A DNA stretch of 64,000 bases from an uncultured Verrucomicrobiota bacterium (lineage in GTDB: Bacteria; Verrucomicrobiota; Kiritimatiellia; CAIVKH01), in NCBI GenBank assembly GCA_937996795.1, contig CALKUH010000047.1, positions 45,127 through 109,126 on the forward strand, read 5' to 3'. How positions within the stretch are numbered: the stretch's first letter is position 1; each line of letters begins with the position of its first letter. Below, piece by piece: positions 52,622 through 62,290 of the stretch. The position numbers and the translations under genes are program-made. The notes below the pieces were generated by a model. The model made no database searches, was not told the origin of the DNA, and saw nothing but the letters and a program-made list of their open reading frames with translations.

Positions 52622-53518
52622 GTGGCTGCACGTATTCTCGATGGCAAGGAAATCGCCCGGCAGATTCGGATGGAACTGGCGGAGGAGGTGGCGGCGCTCA
52701 AAGGCCTGGGCCACACCCCGGGCCTGGGCGTTCTGCTGGTGGGGGATCATCCCGCGTCCCGCTCCTATGTGACGGCCAAGGAGAAGGCGTGCGCCGAAAT
52801 CGGCATGCTGTCGCGCGAGGTGCATCTTCCGGCCTCCGCCACACGCGAAGCCATCCTCGATGCCGTCCACGCCTTTAACATCGCCGCCGACATCCATGGC
52901 ATTCTCGTCCAGCTTCCGCTGCCGAATGCCGCGATTGAGCAGGAAATCCTGCAGGCGGTCGATCCGGACAAGGATGTGGATGGATTTCATCCCGTGAACG
53001 TCGGCCGCATGGTGCTCGGCCTCCCGGCGTACTGGCCGTGTACGCCGCACGGCATCCTGCAAATGCTCAAACGCAGCGGCATCCCGGTGTCGGGGCGGCA
53101 TGTCGTTGTGTTGGGACGAAGCAATATTGTCGGGCGCCCTGTCTCCATCCTGCTTTCGATGAAGCACGCGCTGGGCAACGCGACGGTGACGATTTGCCAC
53201 ACGGGCTCGCGGCAGACCGCCGAGCTGGCGCGCCAGGCGGACATCGTGATCGCCGCGGCGGGCCGTCCAAAGACGCTCACGGCTGATATGGTGAAGCCCG
53301 GCGCGGTGGTCATTGATGTCGGGGTGAACCGGATCGAAGATCCGTCGCATCCGCGCGGGCATCGCCTCGTCGGCGATGCGGATTATGACGCGCTGCTGCC
53401 CGTGGCATCCGCGATCACGCCCGTTCCGGGTGGGGTGGGGCCGATGACGATCGCGATGCTGTTGTTCAATACCGTCCAATCCGCTCGCCGCCGGGCCGGG
53501 CTTCCGATCAAGGAGTAA
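52622..53518 (+). CDS. folD: Methylenetetrahydrofolate dehydrogenase/cyclohydrolase FolD
   Basis: Bifunctional FolD (298 residues), interconverting methylene-, methenyl- and formyl-tetrahydrofolate. Catalytic Lys lies in SYVTAKEKACAEIGM; other motifs are HGILVQLPLPN, DVDGFHPVN, VVVLGRSNIVGRPVSILL and the closing ITPVPGGVGPMTIAMLL. It starts at GTG 52622 with GGAGG 6 bases upstream, the best ribosome-binding site here. The frame is open much further upstream, across the fucosidase gene, but that part is non-coding. The lpt gene starts 6 bases after its stop. Confidence 0.96.
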   Translation: MAARILDGKEIARQIRMELAEEVAALKGLGHTPGLGVLLVGDHPASRSYVTAKEKACAEIGMLSREVHLPASATREAILDAVHAFNIAADIHGILVQLPLPNAAIEQEILQAVDPDKDVDGFHPVNVGRMVLGLPAYWPCTPHGILQMLKRSGIPVSGRHVVVLGRSNIVGRPVSILLSMKHALGNATVTICHTGSRQTAELARQADIVIAAAGRPKTLTADMVKPGAVVIDVGVNRIEDPSHPRGHRLVGDADYDALLPVASAITPVPGGVGPMTIAMLLFNTVQSARRRAGLPIKE

Positions 53519-53524
53519 TCGCCC

Positions 53525-54646
53525 GTGCGCGTGCTCAATCGCTATCTGATGCACGACTACTTCGTCACCTTCGGGATGACGCTGCTGGTCGTGACGTTTG
53601 TGATGAGCCTGGGCGCCGTGGTGAAGGCAATCGACCTCGGCGCGCGCGGCGTGTCCGGCCTGCTGCTGCTGAAATTCTTCAGCTACAACATTCCCTACAT
53701 GCTGACGTTCACGCTCCCGATGAGCACGCTGACCGCCACGCTTCTCCTGTTCGGCCGGCTCTCCTTCGATGGCGAGCTGACCGCGATGCGCGCCTCGGGC
53801 ATGAGCCTGTGGCAGATCATGGCGCCGGTGATTCTCGTGGCGGTCCTGCTCTCCGCCCTGTGCATCTACATCACCGCCGAGCTGGCGCCGCGCGCGCGCC
53901 ACGCGACGCGAACCGCCTTGGTCCAGCTGGGCGTGGAAGACCCGATTGATTTGCTCGAATCCGGCCGCTTCGTCCGCGATTTCCCGGGGCTGATGATCCA
54001 TGTCGGCGACCGGTCGGGCAACCGGGTGACGGATGTCATCGTGTACGAACTGGCCGCGGATGGCACGACGAAGAACAACGTGCGGGCGAAGTACGGCACC
54101 TTGCGGACGGACAAGGAAGCCAAGGTGATGTTCATCGATCTGTATGAAGTCCGCATCGACCAGCGCGAGGGCACGCGCGGGGACGGGACGGCCAAGACCC
54201 AGTACATTAATGCGAGTCACTATCCGGTTCGCCTGAACTTCGCGGAGATGCAAAAACGCACCGTCCGGCGGAAGGTGTCGGACATGGTCTTCGGCGACCT
54301 CATCTCGGCCATTCGCGATGTGCGCGGCACATTCCCGGAACTCAAGCCGGAGGATGTCGGACGCCAGCGCATGAACCTGGTGGTCGAGGCGAACAAGCGG
54401 CTCGCGCTTTCGATTTCCTGCTTCGCCTTCGCGTTGCTCGCAGTTCCGCTCGGGATGCGTTCGCGTCGCAAGGAGTCGTCCGTCGGAATCGGCATCAGCC
54501 TGCTGCTGGTGTTTTTCTTCTACCTGTTCATCGTCGTCGCGAACTCGCTGGTCGGCCATCCCGAGTTGCGCCCCGACCTGATCGTCTGGATCCCCGTCAT
54601 TGCCTCACAAGTCGCCGGCTTCATCCTGGTCCGCCGCCTGGTGTAG
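53525..54646 (+). CDS. LptF/LptG-family lipopolysaccharide export permease
   Basis: A 373-residue YjgP/YjgQ (LptF/G) protein of the lipopolysaccharide exporter, which passes LPS from inner to outer membrane with LptB. It has six membrane helices: three at the N-terminus (YFVTFGMTLLVVTFVMSL; NIPYMLTFTLPMSTLTATLL; IMAPVILVAVLLSALCIYI) and three at the end (ISCFAFALLAVPLGMRSR; IGISLLLVFFFYLFIVVA; VIASQVAGFILV), with a periplasmic jellyroll domain between them. Start GTG 53525. This supports a diderm envelope with LPS. The adjacent minus-strand gene converges 8 bases on. Confidence 0.92.
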   Translation: MRVLNRYLMHDYFVTFGMTLLVVTFVMSLGAVVKAIDLGARGVSGLLLLKFFSYNIPYMLTFTLPMSTLTATLLLFGRLSFDGELTAMRASGMSLWQIMAPVILVAVLLSALCIYITAELAPRARHATRTALVQLGVEDPIDLLESGRFVRDFPGLMIHVGDRSGNRVTDVIVYELAADGTTKNNVRAKYGTLRTDKEAKVMFIDLYEVRIDQREGTRGDGTAKTQYINASHYPVRLNFAEMQKRTVRRKVSDMVFGDLISAIRDVRGTFPELKPEDVGRQRMNLVVEANKRLALSISCFAFALLAVPLGMRSRRKESSVGIGISLLLVFFFYLFIVVANSLVGHPELRPDLIVWIPVIASQVAGFILVRRLV

Positions 54647-54653
54647 CGCAGGG

Positions 54654-56078
54654 CTACAGACCGCGGACGCGCCAGAGGGCGCACCTGAAGTCGCCGCGGG
54701 TACGTTCCTCGATGCGTTCGAATCGTGTCCCGGGGTCGGCGAGTTCCGCGCCGCGTGTGTTCAGGAAGACGAGGTCGCCGGGTTGTGCGTGGCGGAAGGC
54801 TTCTCGGAGCGAATCCATGTCGCGCACGGGCCGTCCCGCATGGAACTCGAGCGTCGCGCGATGCCGGCCCACTAGGAAGAACTCGCGGGATGCACGGATC
54901 GACTCGCGATGCGCGAGCGCCAGGTCGCGGATGAGTTGTCGTTTCTCCTGTCGCGGCATGATGACGGTGCTGGTCAGCAGGTGCAGCAGCAACAGCACGA
55001 GCAAGGCGGAGGCGAGTGCACGGGAGAAGGTCTGACGGCTCCAGCGGAGTCGCTCCGACAGGAGCGGCACGTACCAACCGACGAGCAGGCTGGCGGGCAC
55101 GACCAATAGCGTCGTGTAGTGGATTTGTTTGCTGCTCGTGGCCGAGAGGATGACAAACCCGGTGACGAACCAGAGCCACGCGAAACGGAGTCCGGGTGTC
55201 GTGCGGCCTTCGCGCCAGGCGAGCCAGAGCGCCGGCGGCAGCAGCAGGCTCCACGGCGCGAACGCGTGAAGGAACGTATAGATGTAGTAGAACCAGGGTC
55301 CGGGGTGCTGCGTCTCCTCGCCAAAGGTGGCCGACAACTCCGCCTGCAATTGGGCCAGTGTGTCCGCGCGGCTGAGGAGCCAGGCGTACCAAGGCAGGGC
55401 GATCAGCGCAGCGAGGGTGATCCAGCATGCAAGCGAACCCCAGGTCCGTGGCGTCGGGCGCGCGCGGGCCGACACCGCAAACGCGATCCAGGCCGCCACG
55501 GGCAACGCAAGCGCGGCCGGGCCCTTGGTGAGGAAGCCCAGGCCCGACGCGAGACCTGCGAGCAGCATCCATCGAAGGTCCTTCCCCTCAAACAGCACGC
55601 GATAGCCGCCCCACGCCGCGAGCGCGCTCCACAGGGCGAGAGGGACATCCGTCTCCGCGAGGCGCGACTGTTTCAACAGGATAAAGCAGGTGGCGCAAGA
55701 CAGCCCGGCCACAAGGGCGCCGCGGCCTGACATCCACGATCGCGCGAGCAACCAGGTGAGGAACGCGAGCGCGGCGCCGGCCGTTGCGGAGGGAAGGCGC
55801 GCGAGAAAGGCGGAGTCCGTGGCGCCGCCCGCGCGATACGCTGACGCGACGAGCCAATACTGCAGCGGTGGTTTCCGGTAGCGAGGCGACCCAAGGTAGG
55901 TGGGGGCCAGCCAGCTTCCGCCTTCCGCCATTGCGCGCGCCGTCAGCGCCACGCGCAATTCCTGCTCCCGCTGTACGACGGTTGCGCCGAGCCCCGGGAG
56001 ATAGCACGTCAATGCGACGGCCAGAACCAGCAGACCGCCGATCCATGGCGCCATTCGCGTTGAAGGATCAGGCGGCAT
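54654..56078 (-). CDS. ArnT-like GT-C glycosyltransferase
   Basis: A 474-residue integral membrane glycosyltransferase of the ArnT/PMT (GT39/83) group. The first periplasmic loop is VVQREQELRVALTARAMAEGGSWLAPTYLGSPRYRKPPLQYWL, which has the acidic residue and the R-x-KPPLxYWL pattern of ArnT. About ten further helices follow, with FYYIYTFLHAFAPWSLLLPPALW. In this family the enzyme modifies lipid A with a pentose or hexose from undecaprenyl phosphate. Which sugar is used is unknown. It is followed on the minus strand by an FtsB-like gene upstream and converges with the lpt gene. Confidence 0.88.
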   Translation of the reverse strand: MPPDPSTRMAPWIGGLLVLAVALTCYLPGLGATVVQREQELRVALTARAMAEGGSWLAPTYLGSPRYRKPPLQYWLVASAYRAGGATDSAFLARLPSATAGAALAFLTWLLARSWMSGRGALVAGLSCATCFILLKQSRLAETDVPLALWSALAAWGGYRVLFEGKDLRWMLLAGLASGLGFLTKGPAALALPVAAWIAFAVSARARPTPRTWGSLACWITLAALIALPWYAWLLSRADTLAQLQAELSATFGEETQHPGPWFYYIYTFLHAFAPWSLLLPPALWLAWREGRTTPGLRFAWLWFVTGFVILSATSSKQIHYTTLLVVPASLLVGWYVPLLSERLRWSRQTFSRALASALLVLLLLHLLTSTVIMPRQEKRQLIRDLALAHRESIRASREFFLVGRHRATLEFHAGRPVRDMDSLREAFRHAQPGDLVFLNTRGAELADPGTRFERIEERTRGDFRCALWRVRGL

Positions 56079-56086
56079 GCGCGGAA

Positions 56087-56404
56087 TCAGGGGCGCCGCG
56101 CGCGGGTGTTGGTCGGCGCATCATCAAGGAACTTGAAGACGGTTTCGCCGGGTTTCGCGAGGCCGAGTTCCTCGCGGGCAATACGTTCGACGAAGCGCGG
56201 ATCGGAGAGAAGGCGTTCCTGTTTCGCCTTCAGGTGCTGGAGCATTTCCTTCTCCAGGCGAACCTCCTCCTCCGCCTGTTCCACCTGGCGCTGCATCTCG
56301 TTCGCGCGTTGCACCTGTGGATAGAAGGTTCGGACCAGCGCGATCACGACAATGATCGCCAGCGCGGCCCAGGACAGGCGGATGATCAGCGACCAGATGT
56401 TCAT
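56087..56404 (-). CDS. FtsB/DivIC-family septum formation initiator
   Basis: A 105-residue protein with an N-terminal membrane helix (IIRLSWAALAIIVVIALVRTF), a coiled coil (QRANEMQRQVEQAEEEVRLEKEMLQHLKAKQERLL), and the C-terminal pattern DPRFVERIAREELGLAKPGETVFKFLDD, which matches FtsB/DivIC. These proteins connect FtsL and FtsQ in the divisome. The start at 56404 (MNIWSL) is chosen because the further upstream reading is only Pro/Arg-rich. It lies between the ArnT-like gene and enolase; eno-ftsB adjacency is common. Confidence 0.88.
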   Translation of the reverse strand: MNIWSLIIRLSWAALAIIVVIALVRTFYPQVQRANEMQRQVEQAEEEVRLEKEMLQHLKAKQERLLSDPRFVERIAREELGLAKPGETVFKFLDDAPTNTRARRP

Positions 56405-56483
56405 AGGCCAGACCGACGGAGAGACAAGCGGCGGGGCCGCCGTGAGGCCGCCCCGCCGCGTCATCCTTCCTCAGGTGTTCGAA

Positions 56484-57854
<1,371 letters not shown>

Positions 57855-58505
57855 CTACCAGGCCAGCGGCTCGCTGTCGGTCAGTTCCCGGACCCGCCGT
57901 TCGATGATTTCGTCGCGCCGGCCCTGACGTTCGTCAAGCATCTGGCGAATCTTCTTCAGCCGGGTCTCCATCTTGGCCAGCCGTTCGGCCCGCAGTCGTT
58001 CGCGAAGATCAAAACTCTTCTCCAGTGAGGCCTTCAGGGCGGCCCGCGCCTTTTCCCGTTCATCCGCCGTCCCGGCCTCGCGAACGGAGCGGGCCCGCTC
58101 GCGCGTCTCGAGTTCGAGCCGATCCAGCTCCGGACTGTCCACCTGCATCGCGTCGGCGTCCCCGCGCGGATGGGGTCGGAATTCAGCGTCCCGCCTGCCA
58201 CCCGGCTTCACACCGCCCACTTCCTCCCGCCGCTGGCGCGCTTCGGTCAGGCGGCGAGTCAGTTCCTCGCGGAAGGCTTCGGGATCGCTCTCGCGAAGCT
58301 GGCGGAGGTGCTCGAACTCCTCCGGATTCGTTTTCTTGATATGCTCAAAGAATCGATGCACGGGCGGATGCCCGCCGGGCCCGGGTCCGCGCGGCTCGCC
58401 CATCGGGGGTGGGGGGACGTCTGCTTCGGGACCGGACGGCTGGGCCGGTGCGGAGAGACTCACCATGGAAATCAGCATCAGGGCGAGGCCATGTGTTCTC
58501 TTCAT
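57855..58505 (-). CDS. Secreted charged helical protein linked to an ECF sigma factor
   Basis: A 216-residue protein with a signal peptide (MKRTHGLALMLISMVSLSAPAQ), a proline/glycine-rich segment (ADVPPPPMGEPRGPGPGGHPPVHRF), and then a very charged alpha-helical region (EEFEHLRQLRESDPEAFREELTRRLTEARQRREE to the end). It resembles periplasmic Spy/CpxP/ZraP-type extracytoplasmic stress proteins in architecture, but no family is confirmed. Its start overlaps the anti-sigma gene stop (ATGA at 58502), so it is presumably the output or sensor gene of the sigma/anti-sigma unit. Confidence 0.75.
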   Translation of the reverse strand: MKRTHGLALMLISMVSLSAPAQPSGPEADVPPPPMGEPRGPGPGGHPPVHRFFEHIKKTNPEEFEHLRQLRESDPEAFREELTRRLTEARQRREEVGGVKPGGRRDAEFRPHPRGDADAMQVDSPELDRLELETRERARSVREAGTADEREKARAALKASLEKSFDLRERLRAERLAKMETRLKKIRQMLDERQGRRDEIIERRVRELTDSEPLAW

Positions 58506-59035
58506 ATGGTGATTCCCTCCATCGCGAGCAATTCTCGGATCAGTTGTTCTTCGTCCGCCAACGGTGCGGCGCTCGCCTGATCCTCCGCTGTGGAGGACAA
58601 CAGCCACTCCTGTAGTGCATCCAACTCCGCGTCCACCCCGTCTTCCCACGCCAGCGCCTCGACCTGCGGTTGCTCCGCGACATCCGTACGCATAGATCCC
58701 GAAAGCGCCACCCAGAGCCCCAGCGCCAGCACGAGCGCCGCGGTGACGCCCGCAAGCGCGGGCCACCAGCGATGAATCCGATCGGGCGCGAGCGCCAGCG
58801 TCTCGCGCCGGTCCGGCGCCGCGTGCAGCCGCGCGTGAATGGCCTCCGCCGTGTGAGAACCGGGCTGGGCCACGGACCACGCCCGCGCCTCGCGCGCCAG
58901 TCGCGCGACATCCGCCTCAAACGCGCGCGCTTCCGGGTCACGCGCCAGCAGGCGCTCCAGCCGCCGGGTGCGCCAGCGCCCCAGCTCTCCGGCGCTCCGC
59001 AGCAGTATCCAGCGCTCGATTTTATCGCGTTTCAT
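58502..59035 (-). CDS. Putative anti-sigma factor (single membrane helix, no zinc motif)
   Basis: A 177-residue protein with an N-terminal cytoplasmic region of about 90 residues (MKRDKIERWILLRSAGELGRWRTRRLERLL...), one membrane helix (WPALAGVTAALVLALGLWVAL), and an acidic periplasmic tail (QPQVEALAWEDGVDAELDALQEWLLSS). It contains no cysteine, so it lacks the His-x3-Cys-x2-Cys zinc motif of most ECF anti-sigmas. The call rests on its topology and on overlapping the sigma factor gene end (59022-59035). An ordinary helical membrane protein is an alternative. Confidence 0.65.
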   Translation of the reverse strand: MKRDKIERWILLRSAGELGRWRTRRLERLLARDPEARAFEADVARLAREARAWSVAQPGSHTAEAIHARLHAAPDRRETLALAPDRIHRWWPALAGVTAALVLALGLWVALSGSMRTDVAEQPQVEALAWEDGVDAELDALQEWLLSSTAEDQASAAPLADEEQLIRELLAMEGITI

Positions 59036-59612
59036 GATCGTTCCCCGCTCCCGGTTCGTACTCTCTTAATTCAGAACGCAGTTTGCGCACCGCATATTGC
59101 ATCCGCGCCAGCGCGGTGTTGATGGAGACGCCCTGGATGCGCGCGATCTCCTTGAACGGGACGTCCCCTTCCGTGCGCAGCAGGAACACCTCGCGTTGTT
59201 CCGGCGGCAGCCGGCTGACCGCCTCGCCGATCACCCCCTGCACGTCAACCGACACCGCGGCCTGCGCCGGCGAGGGGCGCGGTTCCGCCAGGCGTTCCAC
59301 CAGCGGTTGTCCATCCTCCGTCGATGCGTGGTCGAGCGAGGTCAGGCGGTTGGTCTTGCGCACCCGGTCAATCACCAGGTTGTGCGCGATCCGGAAGAGC
59401 CAGCTCAGGAACCGGTCGTCCCGGTAGCGGTCCAGGTTGCGCATCGCGCGCACCCAGACCTCCTGGAAAATCTCATCCGCGTCCGCGTGCCCCTCCATCA
59501 TCTTGGCAATGAACCCGTAGAGCGGTCGGCGCGTATGCTCCACGAGGCGGCCGAGCGACTCGACCTGCCCCGCGCGATACTCGGCGAGCCATTGTTTTTC
59601 CAGCGGATCCAT
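59022..59612 (-). CDS. ECF RNA polymerase sigma factor (RpoE-like)
   Basis: A 196-residue sigma factor. Region 2 is ESLGRLVEHTRRPLYGFIAKMMEGHADADEIFQEVWVRAMRNLDRY with RFLSWLFRIAHNLVIDRVRK, and region 4 is LPPEQREVFLLRTEGDVPFKEIARIQGVSINTALARMQYAVRKLR. There is no region 1.1 or 3, as expected for ECF. The start MDPLEKQWLAEY (59612) is chosen; in-frame starts further upstream run into the paired repeat at 59669. Its gene is the first of a three-gene unit with a putative anti-sigma and a secreted effector. Confidence 0.9.
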   Translation of the reverse strand: MDPLEKQWLAEYRAGQVESLGRLVEHTRRPLYGFIAKMMEGHADADEIFQEVWVRAMRNLDRYRDDRFLSWLFRIAHNLVIDRVRKTNRLTSLDHASTEDGQPLVERLAEPRPSPAQAAVSVDVQGVIGEAVSRLPPEQREVFLLRTEGDVPFKEIARIQGVSINTALARMQYAVRKLRSELREYEPGAGNDHETR

Positions 59613-59668
59613 GGAAACCAGCGCGTCCACCTCATTAAGAACGGTGGACCCCTCCCGTTTAGTGTGAT

Positions 59669-59719
59669 TTGCAACGTCTGTAAAAACTTTTTGCGGCGTT
59701 TGCAACGTCTGTAAAAAAC
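59669..59719. repeat. Paired 20-bp repeat with 31-bp period (copy 2 of 2 in window)
   Basis: TTGCAACGTCTGTAAAAACT (59669-59688) and TTGCAACGTCTGTAAAAAAC (59700-59719), start-to-start 31 bases, separated by TTTTGCGGCGT. It matches the pair at 38856 in the 19-base core, in the 31-base period, and in the T-rich/GGCG spacer. It lies between the divergent sigma-factor and prfB genes. Confidence 0.85.
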
Positions 59720-59727
59720 GTTCGCGA

Positions 59728-59755
59728 TTGTATTTGCGCGGGGGCGCGCTATCGT
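59728..59755 (+). promoter_or_regulatory. Weak candidate promoter of prfB
   Basis: TTGTAT (59728-59733), 16 bases, then TATCGT (59750-59755), about 25 bases ahead of the prfB start. It is weak, and lies just after the paired repeat. Confidence 0.3.
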
Positions 59756-59780
59756 GCCCGCTTTGGACGAGGATGGACGG

Positions 59781-60900
59781 ATGATCGACACGACCGAATT
59801 GAATCAGCGCGTGGAGTTCATCCAGCGGAAGCTGGATGAGCTAAGGGGGTTTCTTTGACGTCGCTTCACGGAAGCGCGAGCTAGAGGAACTGGAGGCGCA
59901 GGCCACGGCCCCGGGGTTCTGGGACGACCCGCAAAAGGCGCGCGGCCTCATCGACAAGACCAACGCGCTCAAGGCGCGGATCGAGCCGTTTGAAAAGCTC
60001 CTGGGCGATCGCGAGGACGTGGCGATCATGCTGGAACTCGCGGCGGAGGAAGCCGTGGGACCCGCGCGCGATGCGGCGTATGCGGAGGCGGACGCGGCGC
60101 TCAAGAAACTGGAGGCGGACTACCGCCGCTATGAGTTGCAGGCGCTGTTGTCGGAGCCGTTCGACATCCACAACGCCTATGTGAACATCAACGCGGGCGC
60201 GGGCGGCACGGAGTCCTGCGACTGGGCGATGATGCTGTACCGGATGTACACGCGCTATTGCGAGGAGCACGGGTTCACTGTGGAGCTGCTCGACATGCAG
60301 CGCGGCGACGAGGCGGGCATCAAGAGCGCGTCGCTTTACGTCACGGGGCCTTACGCCTACGGCTATCTCAAGGCCGAGCGCGGCGTGCACCGCCTCGTGC
60401 GCATCAGCCCGTTTGACTCGGCGAAACGCCGCCACACCTCCTTCGCGGCGCTTGATGTGGTGGCCGAGGTGGATGACGAGATTGAGGTTGAGATCAACGA
60501 AAAGGACCTGCGCGTCGACACCTACCGTTCGAGTGGCGCGGGCGGACAGCACGTCAACAAGACTGACTCCGCGGTGCGCATCGTCCACCTGCCGACGGGC
60601 ATCGTCGTGCAATGCCAGGCGGAGCGCTCGCAGCACTCGAACCGCGACAAGTGCATGAAGATGCTGCGCGCGAAGCTCTACGAGTACGAGGCGGACAAGA
60701 AGCGTCGCGAGATGGAGAAGTTTTACGGCGAGAAGGGCGAAATCGCGTGGGGTCGCCAGATCCGCAGCTACGTGTTGCAACCGTACACGATGGTGAAGGA
60801 TCACCGGACGGACTTCGAAGTCGGGCAGGCCGACCGGGTCCTTGATGGCGAACTCGACGGATTTATCGAGGCCTACCTGCGCATGGGGAAGACCGGGTGA
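59781..60900 (+). CDS. prfB: Peptide chain release factor 2 (RF2), with programmed +1 frameshift
   Basis: Release factor for UAA and UGA (372 residues after frameshifting). The first 25 codons ([20 protein letters not shown]...) end at a UGA at 59856-59858. The site reads AGG-GGG-TTT-CTT-TGA-C: an internal Shine-Dalgarno-like AGGGGG (59844-59849), three bases, then CTT TGA C. This is the same design and spacing as the E. coli autoregulatory site, in which scarce RF2 favours +1 slipping. After the shift the frame continues from GAC at 59857 to TGA at 60898. The SPF stop-recognition tripeptide is at 209-211 and GGQ at 254-256. It overlaps trpC (GTGA). Confidence 0.95.
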
Positions 60901-61688
60901 ACATCCTCCAAAAAATCATGGCGGACAAGCGCCGGGAGATCAGCGCGCGACGGGAACGCGTTTCTTTAAAGGAGATGGAGCGCCAGGCCCGTGACCGGCG
61001 CGATCCGCCGTCCTTCCTGCGCGCGCTGCGGGCCAAACCGGTCGGCCTGATCGCCGAGGTGAAGCGCCGTTCGCCATCGGCCGGGCTGATCCGCACGCCT
61101 TTCCACCCGGCGACCATCGCGCGCGCGTATGAGGCGGGCGGCGCGCAGGCGTTGTCGGTGCTGATGGATGGACCGTACTTTGGCGGAGGCGAGGAGGATT
61201 TCGCGGTCGTGCGCGGTGCGGTCGGCTTGCCGTTGTTGTACAAGGAATTTGTGCTGGATCCGTGGCAGGTGTTTCACGCCCGCGCATTGGGCGCGTCTGC
61301 GATCCTGCTGATTGTGGCGGCGTTGCCCCGCCGTGCGCTCGCGGCGCTGCACGCGCAGGCGCTGGACGCCGGGCTGACCCCGCTCGTCGAGGTGCATGAC
61401 CGCCGCGAGATGAAGGTGGCGGTGGACCTGGGCGCCACGTGCATCGGGATCAACAACCGCAACCTGAAGACGTTTGTGACGACGCTCGACACGACGTTCA
61501 GCCTGTCGGCCCTCGCGCCGCGGGGGTGTTGTCTGGTCAGTGAAAGCGGCATCGCGTCGCCGGAGGACGTCGTGCAGGTGCGCGAGGCCGGCGCGTCGGC
61601 CGTGTTGGTAGGCGAGCACCTGTTGCGCCAGCGCAATCTGCGGCGGGCGGTCCGGAACCTGATGGGGCGGGCATGGGCTGTTTCGTAA
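60897..61688 (+). CDS. trpC: Indole-3-glycerol phosphate synthase TrpC
   Basis: TIM-barrel enzyme (263 residues) making indole-3-glycerol phosphate. Motifs are [15 protein letters not shown] with the catalytic Glu/Lys region, [34 protein letters not shown] with the catalytic Lys, [11 protein letters not shown] and [13 protein letters not shown]. It starts at GTG 60897 overlapping the prfB stop. The end overlaps the trpF start by 16 bases. The trpC-trpF-trpB order lacks the other trp genes here. Confidence 0.96.
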   Translation: MNILQKIMADKRREISARRERVSLKEMERQARDRRDPPSFLRALRAKPVGLIAEVKRRSPSAGLIRTPFHPATIARAYEAGGAQALSVLMDGPYFGGGEEDFAVVRGAVGLPLLYKEFVLDPWQVFHARALGASAILLIVAALPRRALAALHAQALDAGLTPLVEVHDRREMKVAVDLGATCIGINNRNLKTFVTTLDTTFSLSALAPRGCCLVSESGIASPEDVVQVREAGASAVLVGEHLLRQRNLRRAVRNLMGRAWAVS

Positions 61689-62290
61689 AAATATGCGGCA
61701 TCGCGAACGCGGCGGATGTGCGCGCGGTGGCGGAGCTGCGGCCTGATGCGATGGGGTTCGTCTTCTGGCCGGGTTCGCGCCGCGCGGTGAAGGCGGACGA
61801 CGTCGGCGCGTGGTTGCGCGACGTGCCCGCCGGGATCAAGCGGGTGGGGGTTTTCGTGGACGCCGCGCCGGATGACGTCCTGGAACTCATGGAGCGCGCG
61901 GGCCTGGACGCCGCGCAACTGCACGGCCACGAAACATCGGCCGCCTTTGCCCGTTTTCCGAAACCCATCTGGCGCGCGGTGTCGCTTCGTCCGGGGATGG
62001 CCCCGGATCTGAGCGGCTGGTCCGTTGACGCGTACCTTGTGGACACCTATAGTTCGCAGACTCCGGGTGGAACCGGGCAGGTCGGCGACTGGCCGGCGGC
62101 GCGCGCCTTCGTTGCGCAATCGCCGAAACCGGTGCTGCTGGCCGGCGGATTAACGCCGGAGAATGTGCGCGAAGCGCTGCGGGCGGTGAGGCCGTGGGGC
62201 GCGGACGTGAGTTCCGGCGTGGAGGCCGGGCCGGGCAGGAAGGATTTGGATAAAGTCAGGAGATTCATCGAACAATGCCGCGCGGAATAA
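61673..62290 (+). CDS. trpF: Phosphoribosylanthranilate isomerase TrpF
   Basis: TrpF (205 residues), which isomerises phosphoribosylanthranilate. The catalytic Cys is in [13 protein letters not shown], and the catalytic Asp in [41 protein letters not shown] and [10 protein letters not shown] are also typical, with [22 protein letters not shown] at the end. It starts at ATG 61673 within the end of trpC and ends within the first codons of trpB (62275), so all three are translationally coupled. Confidence 0.95.
   Translation: MGCFVKICGIANAADVRAVAELRPDAMGFVFWPGSRRAVKADDVGAWLRDVPAGIKRVGVFVDAAPDDVLELMERAGLDAAQLHGHETSAAFARFPKPIWRAVSLRPGMAPDLSGWSVDAYLVDTYSSQTPGGTGQVGDWPAARAFVAQSPKPVLLAGGLTPENVREALRAVRPWGADVSSGVEAGPGRKDLDKVRRFIEQCRAE

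Noticed and set aside
59613..59705. N-terminal extension of the sigma factor by 31 residues.
   Set aside because: It would encode the paired repeat (peptide MQTPQKVFTDVANHT), which is not part of ECF proteins.
59781..59858. Short frame ending at TGA before RF2 taken as a separate small gene or a frameshift error.
   Set aside because: The RF2 programmed frameshift site explains it completely.
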